Notes: generated by a model not told the origin, from the letters alone. 33,206 bases of DNA from CALWZE01 sp964645785 (GCA_964645785.1 CAZYAV010000027.1:1-33206), one strand, 5' to 3'. Counted from the stretch's first letter, positions 17,049-25,018 are shown. Made by a program: numbers and translations.

Positions 17049-17079
17049 CCGCGCCGCACACACGCGGCGCGGCTTTTTT
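17049..17079 (+). terminator. Rho-independent terminator of the yab-divIC cluster
   Basis: A 9-base stem CCGCGCCGC/GCGGCGCGG (17049-17057 with 17064-17072) with loop ACACAC is followed by C and six Ts, then a further T run. It lies about 155 bases after the divIC stop. Confidence 0.85.
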
Positions 17080-17240
17080 GTTTTGTGGGGGAATTTCTGC
17101 CTCGCCCGCGGCCGGGCAGGAGCCGTTCCCGCGGGGCGAACGGGCGCTGCGGGTGCTCCCCGGCCGGTTACCGTGTCCCGGGCGAGCGTCCGCCCGCTTG
17201 CAAGGGGGATGCCTCCGCTGCGCCGCGGCGCACCGCGCGC

Positions 17241-17270
17241 AAAAAAAGCGCCGCCGGGGTCGCCGGCGGC
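17241..17270 (-). terminator. Terminator-like hairpin reading on the minus strand
   Basis: On the minus strand, an 8-base stem GCCGCCGG/CCGGCGGC with a 5-base loop is followed by GC and seven Ts. No minus-strand gene is visible to its right before hpf, so it may end a short antisense or small RNA transcript, or be decayed. Confidence 0.5.
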
Positions 17271-17514
17271 CAGAGATGAAGTAAGATTACAGAGGGAATG
17301 CATCTATACTGTACCCCGCCGCAGGCAAAAAAACGGTCGAATTCTGCGCCTGCGCCGCGCGGCATCCGGTATAGTCGGCGCAAAGCAGGAATTTATGCAC
17401 AAAAAAAAGTAAATATCTTTTCCGTTTTGGCCATATAATTCAGGTTACGGAAATGTTACAATCTAAGTGGGGAGAAAGAGAATCCCCGAATTATTCCGCA
17501 GGGAGGCAGATCAG

Positions 17515-18042
17515 ATGAAGGTCAAAATGTTGGGCCGCAAGGTCACCCTCAAGCAGAACTTTATCGACATGGCCGAAAAGAGGATGAAAAAGCTCGATAA
17601 GTTCTTCGACGACGACGCGGAAGGGCAGGTCACCATCACGGTCGGGAAAGATTGGCAGACGGCCGAGGTGACGGTGAAAAGCAAGGGATTTTATTTCCGC
17701 GCCGAGAAATCGGCGCCGGATATGGAGACGGCATTTGCCGAGGCGGTCGACCTGATTGTCAAGCAGATTGTCAAAAACAAGGAAAAGCTGGGCGCGCGGG
17801 TCAAGCGCGCGGCGGTCGAGGTGGAGGAGCAGACCATCGACGCGGTGTTCCCCCAGGCGGATTACACCGTCGCGCGGCAGAAACGCTTTCTGGTGGAGCC
17901 GCTCAAACTGGACGAGGCGATTTTGCAGATGGAGATGCTGGGGCACAGCTTCTTTATTTTCCAGGACATTGACTCGGGCGAGCTGAATGTCGTCTATAAA
18001 CGGCACGACGGCCAGTATGGCTTGTTAATTCCCGAAATTTAA
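17515..18042 (+). CDS. hpf: Ribosome hibernation-promoting factor, long form (HPF)
   Basis: HPF binds the 30S decoding region in slow growth and dimerises 70S ribosomes to 100S particles. The 175-residue protein has the N-terminal RaiA domain (to about residue 100) with FIDMAEKRMKKLDKFF, then a linker. The long-form C-terminal dimerisation domain follows, with RFLVEPLKLDEAILQMEM and LGHSFFIFQDIDSGELNVVY. The ATG at 17515 follows a GGGAGGCAG ribosome site and gives the standard opening MKVKMLGRKVTL; an in-frame upstream extension is rejected. The 3' end contains the -35 element of the next promoter. Confidence 0.95.
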   Translation: MKVKMLGRKVTLKQNFIDMAEKRMKKLDKFFDDDAEGQVTITVGKDWQTAEVTVKSKGFYFRAEKSAPDMETAFAEAVDLIVKQIVKNKEKLGARVKRAAVEVEEQTIDAVFPQADYTVARQKRFLVEPLKLDEAILQMEMLGHSFFIFQDIDSGELNVVYKRHDGQYGLLIPEI

Positions 18043-18050
18043 GGTATACT
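18022..18050 (+). promoter_or_regulatory. Sigma-A promoter for the RNA methyltransferase
   Basis: TTGTTA (18022-18027), a 17-base spacer and TATACT (18045-18050). The -35 lies in the end of hpf. The predicted start, near 18057, is just upstream of a hairpin with a short T-tract. Confidence 0.75.
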
Positions 18051-18078
18051 GTTCAGGTAGGAAAATCTGCGCAGCGAG

Positions 18079-18109
18079 GTGCCGCGGTCACGATGGCCGC
18101 GGCACTTTT
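18079..18109 (+). terminator. Hairpin with T-tract between promoter and methyltransferase (hpf terminator or attenuator)
   Basis: A 9-base perfect stem GTGCCGCGG/CCGCGGCAC (18079-18087 with 18097-18105) with a 9-base loop is followed by four Ts. It could simply terminate hpf transcripts. Because the promoter at 18022-18050 fires into it, it could also act as an attenuator of the downstream gene. Confidence 0.65.
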
Positions 18110-18132
18110 CGGATGAAATCGGGGGATTGGAA

Positions 18133-19251
18133 TTGGCGGTATACAATGCGGTGGCAACCTGCGGCTTCGGGCTGGAATCCGTGCTGTCGTTCGAGCTGCA
18201 AAAGCTCGGGATGCAGCAGGTGCGCGCGAGCGACGGCCGGGTCGCCTTCAGCGCGGACAGCGCGGGGCTTGCGCGCGCAAACCTCTGGCTGCGGACGGCG
18301 GAGCGGGTGCTGCTTCTGCTGGCGCAGTATCCGGCCACAACCTTTGACGAGCTGTTTGACGGGGCGCAGGCCGTGCCGTGGGGGGAGCTGATCGAGCGGG
18401 ACGACGCCTTCCCGGTCAAGGGGTATACGATGAACAGCCGGCTTTCCAGCGTGCCGGCCTGTCAGGCGGTGCTCAAAAAATCCCTGGTAGAACGGCTGGC
18501 AACGGATCACGGCACCCGGTTTTTGACCGAGAAAAGCGGCGTGACCAAGCGGGTGCAGTTTTCGATCGTCAAGGATGTCTGCACCCTGATGCTGGATGTA
18601 TCGGGCGACGGGCTGCACAAGCGGGGATACCGCCCGCTGCAGCATGAGGCGCCCATCAAGGAGACGCTGGCGGCCGGCATCTGCGACCTTGCGCGGGTGT
18701 ATCCGGAAAGCTGCGTCGTCGACCCGTTCTGCGGCTCGGGCACGCTGGTGATTGAGGCGGCGCTGCGCGCGCGGAACATCGCGCCGGGGCTGAACCGGCC
18801 GTTTGCGGCCGAGCAGTACGGCTTCCTGGGCGGCAGGGCGGTGTATGACGAGGCGCGGGAAGAGGCGCGCGCGGCGATTCATTCGCAGGCCGATTTTGTC
18901 GGCTTTGGCAGCGACATTGACCCTGCGGCGGTTGAGACGGCGCAGGCCAACGCGCGCCGCGCCGGCGTGGCGGACTGCGTGAGCTTTGAGACGGCGGACG
19001 CGCTGCAGATCCGCACACAGGCCAACGACCTGCTGCTCGCGAACCCGCCCTACGGGGAGCGGCTGATGGACGAGCGGGCGGTCGAGCGGCTGTACGCCGC
19101 GTTCGGCAAAGCGCTGTTTGCGCAGCCGTTCAAGGGGCTGTACATCATCAGCAGCCACCCCGCGTTTGAGCGGCAGATCGGCCGGCAGGCCAGGCGGCGG
19201 CGCAAGCTGTATAACGGGATGCTGCCCTGCCAGCTGTACATGTATTTTTGA
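18133..19251 (+). CDS. THUMP-domain class I SAM-dependent RNA methyltransferase (RlmL/YpsC type)
   Basis: This is a 372-residue methyltransferase related to the N-terminal half of E. coli RlmL and to Bacillus YpsC, probably a 23S rRNA guanine N2-methylase. The N-terminal ferredoxin-like/THUMP part starts YNAVATCGFGLESVL. The Rossmann methylase domain carries the SAM motif VVDPFCGSGTLVIEAA (around 195-210) and the catalytic NPPYGERL (304-311). I place the start at TTG 18133, seven bases after GGGGG, because it gives the family's short lead before ATC.FGLE; a TTG six bases upstream is too close to the ribosome site. The exact target base is not known. Confidence 0.9.
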   Translation: MAVYNAVATCGFGLESVLSFELQKLGMQQVRASDGRVAFSADSAGLARANLWLRTAERVLLLLAQYPATTFDELFDGAQAVPWGELIERDDAFPVKGYTMNSRLSSVPACQAVLKKSLVERLATDHGTRFLTEKSGVTKRVQFSIVKDVCTLMLDVSGDGLHKRGYRPLQHEAPIKETLAAGICDLARVYPESCVVDPFCGSGTLVIEAALRARNIAPGLNRPFAAEQYGFLGGRAVYDEAREEARAAIHSQADFVGFGSDIDPAAVETAQANARRAGVADCVSFETADALQIRTQANDLLLANPPYGERLMDERAVERLYAAFGKALFAQPFKGLYIISSHPAFERQIGRQARRRRKLYNGMLPCQLYMYF

Positions 19252-19525
19252 ACCGAAGCGGGCGCAGGCCAAAGCCGCCCGCCCTGGGGGCTTGACCCGG
19301 GCTGCCGCGCCGTGCCGGCCGAAGAATCGCTCCGCCGGGACGCGGGGCAGGGTTTGTGCGTTCCGGCAGCCGCCCCGCGGCGGGCGGCCGAAATCCGGGC
19401 GGCTTTTCCCCAGACAGGGGTGCAGGGGTGCGCTTTGCGGCTGTGTCAGATACGGCGGGCGCAGGCCACGGCGGCCGAACCGGTGTGCGCCGGGCGGCCG
19501 GATTGGAGAGAAGGGGGATCGAACC

Positions 19526-20539
19526 ATGACCGAGCAATTCACCGCCCGGCTGCTGGCGGACGGCAGATATGAACTGCGGGCGAACCTGCCGGGGACACAC
19601 CGGGCGTACTGGTCGCTCTGGCCGAACGGCTTTTGCGACGACAACGAGCTGGGCGGCTTTTCGCAGAGCCTTGTCTTTGACGACCCCGCGCCCGGCCGCC
19701 GGGTGTATTTTCACATCATGACCGGCGCATCCTATTGTGTGAGCGCGCCGCGCCTTGGCATGATTCCGAGCCTGGAAAACCTGCGCGAGCTGGGCGGGTA
19801 TGAGACGGCAGACGGCGCGGCCTTTGTCAAATACGGCGCGTTTTACCGCTCCGGCAGGCTGTGCGCGCTGGACGAGCCGGGCAGGGCGGCGCTTGAACAG
19901 CTCGGGATTCGCCGGATTGTCGATTTCCGGGTTGCGCACGAAATTGAGGGCAGGGAGGATCCCGCCATCCCCGGCGCGGCCTACCGCAACACGCCCCCGA
20001 TTGCGCAGAACAGCCGCTGCTTTCACTATACCTACGCGGATCTGGTGGCGGGCAGCGTGGAAAACGCGCAGCAGTCCGCGGACGCGCTGTGCGAGCAATA
20101 CCGGGTCATGGCGTTCGGCTCGCAGGCGTACCGGGCGCTGTTTGCGCAGATTGCCGCGCACGAGACGCCGATCCTCTTCCACTGCTCGGCGGGCAAGGAC
20201 CGCACGGGGGTTGCGGCGGCGCTGATTCTGACCCTGCTGGGTGTCCCGCGCGAGACGATTGTGCAGGACTATCTGCTGACCCGGACGGCCTGCGCCGGCA
20301 CGATTGAGCGAACCTTCCGGTCGCTTGCCGGGATGCTGGAGACGCACCCCGAGCTGTACGGGGCGGTGGAGTCGTTCATCTCTGTCCGGCAGGAGGCGAT
20401 TGAGAGCACCCTCGACGAGCTTGCCCGGCGCTACCCCAACCCGGACGATTATTTTATGCAGGAGCTCGGCCTGCGCGCAGACCAGATCACGGATATCCGC
20501 AACACCTATTTGACCAAACACATTGAGAAAAGGGGCTGA
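19526..20539 (+). CDS. Tyrosine-specific protein phosphatase (Y_phosphatase3 family)
   Basis: This is a 337-residue phosphatase. An N-terminal segment of about 80 residues is beta-rich and lacks a clear family (RYELRANLPGTHRAYWSLW). It is followed by the phosphatase domain: PSLENLRELGGYET, AFYRSGRL, RRIVDFR with the Asp/Arg pair, and the P-loop HCSAGKDRTG with catalytic Cys220 and Arg226. Relatives dephosphorylate phosphotyrosine or phosphoinositides, some as secreted virulence factors; no signal peptide is seen here, so it is likely cytosolic. The ATG has a GAAGGGGGATC ribosome site. The sugar kinase begins five bases after its stop, so they form an operon and could share a carbohydrate-phosphate pathway. 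Confidence 0.9.
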   Translation: MTEQFTARLLADGRYELRANLPGTHRAYWSLWPNGFCDDNELGGFSQSLVFDDPAPGRRVYFHIMTGASYCVSAPRLGMIPSLENLRELGGYETADGAAFVKYGAFYRSGRLCALDEPGRAALEQLGIRRIVDFRVAHEIEGREDPAIPGAAYRNTPPIAQNSRCFHYTYADLVAGSVENAQQSADALCEQYRVMAFGSQAYRALFAQIAAHETPILFHCSAGKDRTGVAAALILTLLGVPRETIVQDYLLTRTACAGTIERTFRSLAGMLETHPELYGAVESFISVRQEAIESTLDELARRYPNPDDYFMQELGLRADQITDIRNTYLTKHIEKRG

Positions 20540-20544
20540 GTAAG

Positions 20545-21447
20545 ATGAAAATTCTGTCGTTGGGATCGCTGAACCTAGACCATGTTTATGCGGTGGAGCA
20601 TTTTGTCAAGGCGGGGGAGACCATCGCGTCGCGCGGGATGAACGAATTCTGCGGCGGCAAGGGGCTGAACCAGTCCATTGCGCTTGCGCGGGGCGGCGCG
20701 GCGGTTTATCACGCGGGCAAAATCGGCGCGGACGGCGCGGTGCTGCGGGAGCGGCTTGCGGCGAGCGGGGTGAACGTCGAATACACCCGCGAGGAGCCGG
20801 GCGTGCCGACCGGGCACGCGATTATCCAGGTTGACCCGAAGGGGCAGAACTGCATCATCATCCACGGCGGCGCAAACCAGGCGATTGACACCGCGTTTAT
20901 CGACGAGGTCGTCGCGCAGTTTGAGCCGGGGGACATCGCGCTGTTTCAAAACGAAATCAGCAACCTGGATTACGCCATCGAGCAGGCGGCGAAGCACGGG
21001 CTGTCGGTGGCGCTCAACCCCTCGCCAATCAGCGACGCGCTCAAGGCGTCGCCCGCGCTGAAATATGTCAAATGGTTCATCCTCAACGAGATTGAGGGGT
21101 ACGAGCTTTCGGGGGAGAGCGAGCCGCACGCAATCTGCGCGAAGCTGCAGGAGATGTACCCGGGCTGCGTTGTGGTGCTGACCCTCGGCAAGGACGGGGT
21201 GCTGTACAGCGACGGGGTCACCGCCGCGCAGCACGGGATCTACGACGTGGCGGTGGTGGACACGACGGCCGCGGGGGACACCTTTGCCGGGTATTTCCTG
21301 GCCTGCACGGCGCGCGGGCTGGGCATCGACCGCACCCTGGAGCTGGCGAGCAAGGCGTCCTCCCTCGCGGTCAGCCGGCCGGGCGCGTCGGATTCGATTC
21401 CCTCCATCGACGAGGTGGAGACCACCGGGATCCGGCTGATAAAATGA
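20545..21447 (+). CDS. Ribokinase-like PfkB-family carbohydrate kinase
   Basis: This is a 300-residue sugar kinase. The first signature is at GGKGLNQSIAL (37-47), and the second, DTTAAGDTFAGYF (239-251), carries the anion-hole glycine and catalytic Asp245, as in RbsK. The opening MKILSLGSLNLDHVY fits the fold. Closest type is ribokinase, but no ribose transporter or repressor is adjacent, so the sugar is unknown. The ribosome site AAAAGGGG is inside the end of the phosphatase gene and the two genes are separated by five bases. Confidence 0.9.
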   Translation: MKILSLGSLNLDHVYAVEHFVKAGETIASRGMNEFCGGKGLNQSIALARGGAAVYHAGKIGADGAVLRERLAASGVNVEYTREEPGVPTGHAIIQVDPKGQNCIIIHGGANQAIDTAFIDEVVAQFEPGDIALFQNEISNLDYAIEQAAKHGLSVALNPSPISDALKASPALKYVKWFILNEIEGYELSGESEPHAICAKLQEMYPGCVVVLTLGKDGVLYSDGVTAAQHGIYDVAVVDTTAAGDTFAGYFLACTARGLGIDRTLELASKASSLAVSRPGASDSIPSIDEVETTGIRLIK

Positions 21448-22063
21448 CCGGCTGCTGCGCCCGGCCGCAGGCAGACACGGGCGATGAATCCGAAAGGCCG
21501 TTCCGCGCCGCCCTGCGCGGGGCGGCCTTTCGGCAATCCTGCCGCGGAGCCCGGCCTGGACGGCCGCCCCGGCCAACGCTCTCCGGCATGGCCGCGCGGG
21601 AGGAAAAGCACCCTGCCCGGGTATCCGAAGCCGGGCATCCGGCTTGCCCGGAGGCGGCAAACCCAAAGGACGCAACCCGGCTGCACCCGGCGGGCAAAAT
21701 TCTGCGGCTCTTTGAGGCGTAAACCAGGTACGCCCGGGCACACCCGCGCCGCCAGATTCGCGGCGCGATTCCGGCGGGGTGCGCGCAGCGGCGCGTGGCC
21801 GGTTGATTGGCGTCTGCGCGCCCCTTCGTTTATCGGGAGCCGCGCGGCCTGTTCCGGGCGGAATCCGGCCTCGGCGGCCGGGTTCGCACTGCCCCGACCC
21901 CGCCGCCCCGGGCAACGCCAAGCGGCAAAGCGCCCCGCAACCCGGCGGTTTGGGCGGCCGCAACCGAAAGTTGCGGAATTGAAAAGCAGAATTTCTGGCG
22001 CAACCGGCCGCTGTGCGGCTATAATTCCTTTACCGAAACAAATGAGAAAGGAGTGCGGATCCC
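21448..22063. other. 616-base intergenic region, no convincing gene
   Basis: It holds the large inverted repeat at 21490-21533 and a TATAAT (22020-22025) before the HTH gene without a good -35. The long + frame running through it into the next gene is Arg/Pro/Gly-rich and is judged artefactual. The rest is very GC-rich with no tRNA or repeat array. Confidence 0.65.
21490..21533 (+). terminator. Large GC-rich hairpin after the sugar kinase (terminator-like, no T-tract)
   Basis: An outer 11-base perfect stem CCGAAAGGCCG/CGGCCTTTCGG encloses an inner 6-base stem CCGCGC/GCGCGG. The hairpin lies about 45 bases after the kinase stop. The absence of a T run makes intrinsic termination uncertain. 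Confidence 0.5.
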
Positions 22064-22870
22064 ATGACTGTGGATATCGCGAACCGGCTGGTTCAGCTCA
22101 GAAAAGAGCATCATCTCTCGCAGGAGGAGCTGGCCGAAAAGCTGGGGCTGAGCCGTCAGGCGGTCAGCAAATGGGAGCGGGCGGAGGCGTCGCCCGATAC
22201 GGACAACCTGATTCTGCTTTCCCGGTTGTACGGCGTGTCGATCGACGAGCTGCTGCGCACCGACGCGGCGGACGAGGAGGTGCGGGAGAAGCGGGCGGAG
22301 GAACAAAACGGGGCGCAGGACGGGCAGGGGAAAAGCCGGGTCAGGCCGCAGCGGGTGCATGTCGGCTGGCGGGGCATCCACGTGCAGGACGGGGAGGAGA
22401 CGGTGCACGTCGGCTGGGACGGCATCCGGGTGATAGACAAGGACGGAAACGATCGCGCGGCGGAGCACCTGTTTGCGCGCGCGAACGACGAGGAGACCGC
22501 AGGCCGCCGCAAATGGACTGGCGCCGTCTCGCTGGTTCTGTTTGCGCTCTATCTTGTGCTGGGCGGGGTGTGGAGCCTCTGGCACCCGGGCTGGCTGATT
22601 CTGCTGCTGCTGCCGGTGCTGGATAGCCTCTACGACGCGGTTCGGTGCCGCGACCCGCACCGGTTTGCGTACCCCGTGCTGGTGGTGCTGGTCTATCTTG
22701 CGCTGGGGCTGTTCCGCGGGCTGTGGCATCCCGGGTGGGTGGTGTTCATCTCCATCCCGGTCTATTACATGATTTTCCCCTCCCGCCAGCGGGACGCGAA
22801 GGTGACCTTCGGCGCGGTGCCGGAGGATCTCGCCGAGGCGTTTGACGCCCGGGAGGATCCGGAGGAATAG
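22064..22870 (+). CDS. Membrane-anchored HTH transcriptional regulator with duplicated segments
   Basis: This is a 268-residue protein. Residues 6-62 are an XRE/HTH_3 domain (LVQLRKEHHLSQEELAEKLG, QAVSKWERAEASPDTDNLI). Residues 65-95 are a charged linker. Residues 98-110 and 114-126 are two copies of VHVGW-x-GI-x-V. The C-terminal half has about four hydrophobic helices (152-170, 175-191, 203-218, 225-238) arranged as two copies that each contain LWHPGW (172-177 and 220-225). It is therefore likely a DNA-binding domain tethered to the membrane, possibly sensing an envelope signal. The start has a GAGAAAGGAG ribosome site. It converges with a minus-strand gene over a shared terminator. The target genes are unknown. 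Confidence 0.88.
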   Translation: MTVDIANRLVQLRKEHHLSQEELAEKLGLSRQAVSKWERAEASPDTDNLILLSRLYGVSIDELLRTDAADEEVREKRAEEQNGAQDGQGKSRVRPQRVHVGWRGIHVQDGEETVHVGWDGIRVIDKDGNDRAAEHLFARANDEETAGRRKWTGAVSLVLFALYLVLGGVWSLWHPGWLILLLLPVLDSLYDAVRCRDPHRFAYPVLVVLVYLALGLFRGLWHPGWVVFISIPVYYMIFPSRQRDAKVTFGAVPEDLAEAFDAREDPEE

Positions 22871-22964
22871 GGCCTGCCGCAGCCAATCCCGCAAGGGGGA
22901 AGCGGACGAACCTGACTCTGTCAAAGAGAGCAAAAGCCCGTGCCGCGCACGGCACACAAAGAGG

Positions 22965-23002
22965 AAAAGCGCCCGCCGGACAGCCGTCCGGCAGGCGCTT
23001 TT
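22965..23002. terminator. Bidirectional terminator between convergent genes
   Basis: AAAAGCGCC (22965-22973) pairs with GGCGCTTTT (22994-23002). After one mismatch, GCCGGAC pairs with GTCCGGC around a 4-base loop. A-tract and T-tract on either side allow termination in both directions: after the HTH gene (+) and after the gene at 23082-23519 (-). Confidence 0.92.
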
Positions 23003-23081
23003 GCGCCGCCGCGTCAATGAAAAATTCCGCAATTGGCCGGCAAAGCGCCGACCGCGCCGCGCAATTCCCCGCAAAGAGGGC

Positions 23082-23519
23082 TCAGCCGTTGATGCGCGCG
23101 AGCAGCTCGCTTTTGTTGTGCAGCAAAAAGGCGCGCAGCGTCTCGGCCAGGTTGACCGTCTCGGTTTTGGCCGTACCGGCAAACTGTGCGATGGCCTCGT
23201 CGATCTCCTTCAGACCTTTTTCGGTGCCCTTAAGCATCATATCGGCGAAATTCGCGACAGAGCTGTCCTTCATCGCCGCAAAATCCAGCATCACGCCGCT
23301 CATCAGCTTTGCGGCTGCCGGCGCGCCCGAATCGTCCCCCTCGCAGGCCTTGAGCAGGGTGTCGGCGGCCATATAAATCCGCTTGTACTCCTCGTAATGC
23401 GCGTTGACCAGGTCGAGCAGCGCGGGATCCGCGCACTTTTCCCGCAGTTTTTCAAGGCCGGTTTTCCCCATCTCCGCGTTCTGGTGAATTGCAATCAAGA
23501 GCTGTTCATTCGGCTGCAT
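23082..23519 (-). CDS. Conserved-looking helical-bundle protein of unknown function
   Basis: This 145-residue protein is almost wholly helical, with heptad-like segments: NEQLLIAIHQNAEMGKTGLE, DPALLDLVNAHYEEYKRIY, a middle LLKACEGDDSG turn, SSVANFADMMLKGTEKGLKE and a final LAETLRAFLLHNKSELL. The layout suggests a four-helix bundle, reminiscent of small ferritin-like or DUF2383-type proteins, but no metal-binding EXXH pairs stand out, so I give no function. It has no signal peptide or membrane helix. The ATG is preceded on the minus strand by AAGTGAGG. The gene stands alone, between the bidirectional terminator and the divergent phosphofructokinase promoter. Similar small proteins are frequent in Clostridia. 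Confidence 0.85.
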   Translation of the reverse strand: MQPNEQLLIAIHQNAEMGKTGLEKLREKCADPALLDLVNAHYEEYKRIYMAADTLLKACEGDDSGAPAAAKLMSGVMLDFAAMKDSSVANFADMMLKGTEKGLKEIDEAIAQFAGTAKTETVNLAETLRAFLLHNKSELLARING

Positions 23520-23614
23520 ACAGTAAACCTCACTTTTTTAAAAAATCGGTTCGCGGGCAGCAGCCCGGCAGGCGCCGCCGCGCGGAATTTATAAGTAGTA
23601 TCGCGCAATTTCTC

Positions 23615-23643
23615 TTTAAAAATTCACCGCGATGTGGTATACT
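23615..23643 (+). promoter_or_regulatory. Sigma-A promoter of the phosphofructokinase gene, extended -10
   Basis: TTTAAA (23615-23620), a 17-base spacer and TATACT (23638-23643), with an upstream TGG giving an extended -10. The predicted leader of about 135 bases is rich in inverted repeats (for example CGCGCG tracts near 23690-23720). Confidence 0.8.
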
Positions 23644-23785
23644 TTCGGTAATATGGGGAGTTTGGGCGTATTTGCCCGGATAATCCGCGCGCGGCGCGTG
23701 GGTCGCGCGCGGGGGCTCGGTGCCGTCCCCCGCCTGCGCAGGCCATCCGTGTGGATAAAGGAATATTGGGGTTAAGGAGAGAAGA

Positions 23786-25018
23786 ATGAAAAAGAACGTA
23801 CTTGTTGGGCAGTCCGGCGGGCCGACCGCCGTCATCAACGCGAGCCTTGCCGGTGTGTTTTCCATGGCAAAAGACCTCGGCGCGCCGCATATCTATGGAA
23901 TGCGGCACGGGATCGAGGGCTTTCTGGACGGCAAATACATCGACCTGTATGACTACATCAAAAAGCAGATCGACGTCGAGCTGCTCAAGCGGACGCCGTC
24001 GGCCTACCTCGGCTCCTGCCGGTTCAAGCTGCCCAAGATCGAGAAGGACGAGGCGGTCTACAAAAAACTGTTTGCGCGGCTGGAGGAGATGGAGATCGGC
24101 TATTTCTTCTACATCGGCGGCAACGACTCGATGGACACCATCGCCCAGCTTGCGATTTACGCGGCGCGCATCGGCAGCGACATCCGCTTTATGGGCGTGC
24201 CGAAGACGATCGACAACGACCTTGTCGTCACCGACCACACCCCCGGCTACGGCTCGGCGGCAAAATACGTCGCCACCTCGGTCAAGGAGCTGATTCGGGA
24301 CAACAAGGTCAACAACATGAGCGTTGTGTCGGTCATCGAGATTATGGGCCGGGACGCGGGCTGGCTGACCGGCGCGGCGGCGCTGTGCGAGGGGCTGGAT
24401 TGCGACGGACCCGACCTCATCTATCTGCCCGAGGTCGTGTTCGATGTGGAAAAATTTGTCGAGCGGGTCGCGGAAATTCAGAAGGAGCGCCGCTCGGTGA
24501 TTGTCTGTGTCTCGGAGGGGATTCGCACGGCGGACGGCAAATATGTCTGTGAATACGGCGACACGACTAACCGCACGACCGACTCGTTCGGCCACAAGCA
24601 GCTGACCGGCACGGCGCGCGTCCTGGCCGAGGTGATCGGCTCCCGGCTGGACTGCAAGGTGCGGGCGATCGAATTCAGCTCGCTGCAGCGGTGCGCCGCG
24701 CATCTGCAAAGCGAGACCGACCTCAACGAGGCGTTCCACGTGGGGGTGGCGGCCGTGCGCGCGGCGGTGGTGTCGGGCGAGACCGGCAAGGTCATCATCA
24801 TCGAGCGGGTCGAGGAGGATCCCTACCAGATCCGCATGAGCAGCTGTGACGTGCAGAAGATCGCCAACCTGAAAAAAGAGGTTCCGCGCGAGTGGATTAA
24901 CGAGGCGGGGGATTATGTCACCAAGGAATTTGTGGACTATGCCCGCCCGCTGATTCTCGGGGAGATGACGGACATTTATGTCAACGGCGTTCCCCGCCAC
25001 ATGGACTTGATTCGCTGA
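23786..25018 (+). CDS. pfp: 6-phosphofructokinase, probably pyrophosphate-dependent
   Basis: The enzyme phosphorylates fructose 6-phosphate in glycolysis. The 410-residue protein is longer than the 320-residue bacterial ATP-PFK. Two positions set the donor: GGNDS (111-115), where ATP enzymes have GGDGS, and PKTIDND (139-145), where they have PGTIDND. Asp in place of the first Gly and Lys in place of the second are the established marks of PPi-dependent enzymes, in which the reaction is reversible. MGRDAGWLTGAAAL also fits the PPi group. The start follows AAGGAGAG. A strong promoter lies upstream and alr follows in 64 bases. Pyrophosphate use would save ATP in an anaerobe. Confidence 0.9.
   Translation: MKKNVLVGQSGGPTAVINASLAGVFSMAKDLGAPHIYGMRHGIEGFLDGKYIDLYDYIKKQIDVELLKRTPSAYLGSCRFKLPKIEKDEAVYKKLFARLEEMEIGYFFYIGGNDSMDTIAQLAIYAARIGSDIRFMGVPKTIDNDLVVTDHTPGYGSAAKYVATSVKELIRDNKVNNMSVVSVIEIMGRDAGWLTGAAALCEGLDCDGPDLIYLPEVVFDVEKFVERVAEIQKERRSVIVCVSEGIRTADGKYVCEYGDTTNRTTDSFGHKQLTGTARVLAEVIGSRLDCKVRAIEFSSLQRCAAHLQSETDLNEAFHVGVAAVRAAVVSGETGKVIIIERVEEDPYQIRMSSCDVQKIANLKKEVPREWINEAGDYVTKEFVDYARPLILGEMTDIYVNGVPRHMDLIR

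Larger units (their letters stand above)
16895..17514. other. 620-base intergenic region after divIC, no convincing gene
   Basis: The region contains an unusual run of eight or more Cs followed by As (around 16950-16970), the divIC terminator, an isolated hairpin with a T-tract on the minus strand, and -10-like hexamers TATACT (17305) and TATAAT (17434) with no good -35 partner. The A-rich stretch 17398-17416 upstream of TATAAT could act as an UP element for hpf. Open frames here are Arg/Pro/Ala-rich artefacts of high GC. Confidence 0.7.

Noticed and set aside
16749..17303. Several 150-180-codon frames on both strands after divIC
   Set aside because: All are low-complexity GC artefacts crossing the terminator at 17049-17079.
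21993..22025. CGCAACC and TATAAT before the HTH gene as a third copy of the ECF-like promoter
   Set aside because: The -35-like element differs at the first base, there are no A/T tracts, and the GTTT element at the right spacing is missing.
21484..22626. A 380-codon + frame spanning the intergenic region and running into the HTH gene
   Set aside because: Arg/Pro/Gly-rich throughout, no ribosome site, and it overlaps the HTH gene in a different frame.
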